A DNA stretch of 7,865 bases from DASTPP01 sp035762175 (lineage in GTDB: Bacteria; Myxococcota_A; Polyangia; Polyangiales; Polyangiaceae), in assembly GCA_035762175.1 (NCBI GenBank), contig DASTPP010000086.1, positions 1-7,865 of the forward strand, written 5' to 3'. The translations under genes were made by a program, and so were the position numbers. How positions within the stretch are numbered: position 1 is the first letter of the stretch; the number at the start of each line of letters is the position of its first letter. Of the stretch, positions 6,946-7,865 are shown piece by piece. Under the pieces are notes generated by a model. The model searched no databases and was not told the DNA's origin. It saw only the letters and a list, made by a program, of their open reading frames with translations.

Positions 6946-7059
6946 CGCCCCGGCGGCGGGCCCCGAACGCGCGCCGGGGAGACGTCGGGACGTCCCGCGC
7001 CGCGCACAACGCGCACACGCGCGCTGATGTCTGGGGGCGCGTTTCGTGACGCGGCCCCC

Positions 7060-7075
7060 CGGCTCAGCGCTTGCC
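7060..7075 (+). promoter_or_regulatory. Weaker sigma-54-like element for the histone-like gene
   Basis: CGGCTC-N5-TTGCC keeps GG and GC at the required 12-bp spacing but deviates at three other positions. A start near 7086 would give a leader of about 68 nt containing the 20-bp palindrome. A sigma-70 reading (TTGCCT at 7071, TATGTC at 7095, 18-bp spacer) is an equally weak alternative. Confidence 0.25.
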
Positions 7076-7108
7076 TTGCCGCGACCGACGGACGTATGTC
7101 AGTAGATA

Positions 7109-7128
7109 CGCGCGGCGCGCGCCGCGCG
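7109..7128. repeat. Perfect 20-bp GC palindrome in the leader of the histone-like gene
   Basis: CGCGCGGCGC is followed directly by its reverse complement. The site lies 11 bp before the GGGAGGA ribosome binding site and just after the AT-richer patch. It could be an operator for a dimeric regulator or a leader hairpin limiting ribosome access. Chance is less unlikely than usual in such GC-rich DNA. Confidence 0.5.
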
Positions 7129-7139
7129 ACCCCCGTCGC

Positions 7140-7146
7140 GGGAGGA
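7140..7146 (+). promoter_or_regulatory. Ribosome binding site of the histone-like gene
   Basis: GGGAGGA ends 7 bp before the ATG at 7154 and sets this start. Confidence 0.85.
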
Positions 7147-7153
7147 CGGACCC

Positions 7154-7865
7154 ATGGCACGAGGCGACAAGAGCAAATACAGCCCCAAGCAGAAGCGCCA
7201 GGCCGAACACATCGAAGAGGGCTACGAAAAGCGAGGCGTGCCCGAGGGCGAGGCCGAGAAGCGAGCGTGGGCCACGGTCAACAAGACCTACGGCGGCGGC
7301 AACCGGGGCGGCGCGGGCCGGGGCGACAGCAAGGCCCGCGGCTCGGCGTCCTCGAGAAAGGGCGGCGCCCGGGGCGGCGCCGCGTCGGCCGCGCGCCCGG
7401 CCTCGGCCCGCAGCGCCGCGGCGAAGAAGGCGGCGGCGACGCGCAAGGCGGGCGGCCGCGGCGCGGCGCGCCGGGGCGGCGGCGACGGGGGCGAGGCGGC
7501 GGGCGAGTCGACGACGTCGACGGCCTCGACGGCCAAGCGCGGCACGAGGCGCGGGGCGGCGAAGACGTCGTCGGCGCGCGGCGCGGCCAAGCGCGGCAGC
7601 GCCCGGGGCGCGGCGGCCAAGCGCGGCAGCGCCCGGGGCGCGGCCAAGAGGTCGACCTCGTCCGGGCAGGGCGCGGCGGCGACGAAGAAGCCGTCGGCGC
7701 GCGGCGCGGCCAAGCGCGGCAGCGCCCGGGGCGCCTCGGCGCGCGGCGCGGCCAAGGGCGGGGCGCGCAGCGGCGGCGCGCGCGGCGGCGCGGCCAAGGG
7801 GTCGGCGCGCGGCGCGGCCAAGGGGCCGGCGCGCGGCGCGGCCAAGGGCGGCGGGCGCGGCGGGG
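7154..7865 (+). CDS. Conserved basic N-terminal domain fused to a histone-H1-like repeat tail (3' end outside window)
   Basis: The frame is open from ATG 7154 to the window edge, giving 237 residues without a stop. Residues 1-48 (MARGDKSKYSPKQKRQAEHI, then EEGYEKRGVPEGEAEKRAWATVNK without a gap) match, from memory, a short bacterial family beginning MPRGDKSKYTDKQKRQAEHI that is sometimes labelled plasmid stabilisation protein; its function is not settled. From about residue 49 the protein becomes a Gly/Ala/Arg/Lys/Ser tail. From about residue 139 it has six exact ARGAAK units plus variants, mostly as SARGAAK(R/G)G. Such tails resemble bacterial histone-H1-like proteins and bind DNA or RNA through charge. 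It is probably a cytosolic nucleoid- or RNA-associated protein. The divergent protease gene shares its upstream region. The start is set by GGGAGGA. The reverse frame (7288-7845) is a repetitive shadow. Confidence 0.85.
   Translation, partial: MARGDKSKYSPKQKRQAEHIEEGYEKRGVPEGEAEKRAWATVNKTYGGGNRGGAGRGDSKARGSASSRKGGARGGAASAARPASARSAAAKKAAATRKAGGRGAARRGGGDGGEAAGESTTSTASTAKRGTRRGAAKTSSARGAAKRGSARGAAAKRGSARGAAKRSTSSGQGAAATKKPSARGAAKRGSARGASARGAAKGGARSGGARGGAAKGSARGAAKGPARGAAKGGGRGG
7583..7644 (+). repeat. 30-bp tandem repeat within the histone-like tail
   Basis: The sequence from 7583 to 7644 repeats with an exact 30-bp period (ten codons: AAKRGSARGA), and a shorter related unit recurs near 7706-7734. 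Exact DNA identity, not only protein similarity, points to recent slippage or unequal recombination that changes tail length. Confidence 0.8.

Larger units (their letters stand above)
6917..7153. other. Divergent intergenic region between protease and histone-like gene
   Basis: This 237-bp region separates two divergent genes and must hold promoters for both. It contains a sigma-54-like element on each strand (6930-6945 minus, 7060-7075 plus), a GGGACGTCCC palindrome (6987-6996), an AT-richer patch TATGTCAGTAGATA (7095-7108) that could include a sigma-70-type -10, a 20-bp palindrome (7109-7128) and the ribosome binding site of the rightward gene. Confidence 0.6.

Noticed and set aside
6917..7018. 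N-terminal extension of the M50 protease from a GTG at 7018
   Set aside because: The extra 34 residues (MCALCAARDVP onward) are unlike the family, while the usual GGIRLGRLFGI start follows the ATG at 6916.
7288..7845. Minus-strand AAPRA-repeat frame
   Set aside because: It mirrors the ARGAAK repeats of the plus-strand gene, which has a strong ribosome binding site and a conserved N-terminus.
7583..7860. Possible CRISPR-like array in the right-hand repeats
   Set aside because: The repeats are in-frame codon repeats of a basic protein tail, with no unique spacers and no dyad repeat typical of CRISPR.

Overview
The window is very GC-rich DNA from a chromosome-like, protein-dense region. A DUF1800 lipoprotein paired with a Tat-exported DUF1501 protein, a histone-H1-like Ala/Lys/Arg/Gly tail, a candidate sigma-54 promoter and strong third-position GC bias together suggest a myxobacterium-like organism (Myxococcota). 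That assignment is inference; no rRNA or marker gene is present.

Left part (1-2239): the window opens in the last 45 codons of an IS4-family-like transposase. It is followed by a 271-bp gene-free element with terminal inverted repeats (198-468), flanked by a matching TTTA. A second copy (279 bp, 1961-2239) lies about 1.5 kb away. Between the copies are a calcineurin-like phosphoesterase of the MPPED/UPF0046 type (536-1201) and a small two-helix membrane protein with a Cys/His zinc-binding tail (1442-1942). The cores of the two elements are inverted relative to each other while their tips and terminal hairpins keep the same orientation.

Middle part (2240-5337): a two-gene unit encodes a DUF1800 lipoprotein and, 44 bp downstream, a DUF1501 protein with a twin-arginine signal. 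The two families are very often neighbours and probably act together in the cell envelope. A bipartite inverted repeat lies upstream of the pair and a strong hairpin lies in the last codons of the second gene.

Right part (5338-7865): on the minus strand are an M50 site-2-type intramembrane metalloprotease with a CBS-domain tail (5681-6916) and, downstream of it, a 71-residue proline-rich protein with an excellent ribosome binding site. Divergent from the protease, a gene that runs off the window encodes a short conserved basic N-terminal domain joined to a long histone-H1-like repeat tail. The 237-bp divergent intergenic region holds sigma-54-like elements facing each way and a perfect 20-bp palindrome.

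Across all resident genes (about 6.2 kb of coding sequence) the sense strand seems to lack the tetramer AGGA. Glu/Gln/Lys codons switch from NAG to NAA whenever the next codon begins with GA. The transposase fragment breaks both rules. This looks like selection against internal Shine-Dalgarno-like sequence and is the most general unexpected pattern seen. I did not find a recognisable defence system, CRISPR array, tRNA or rRNA.
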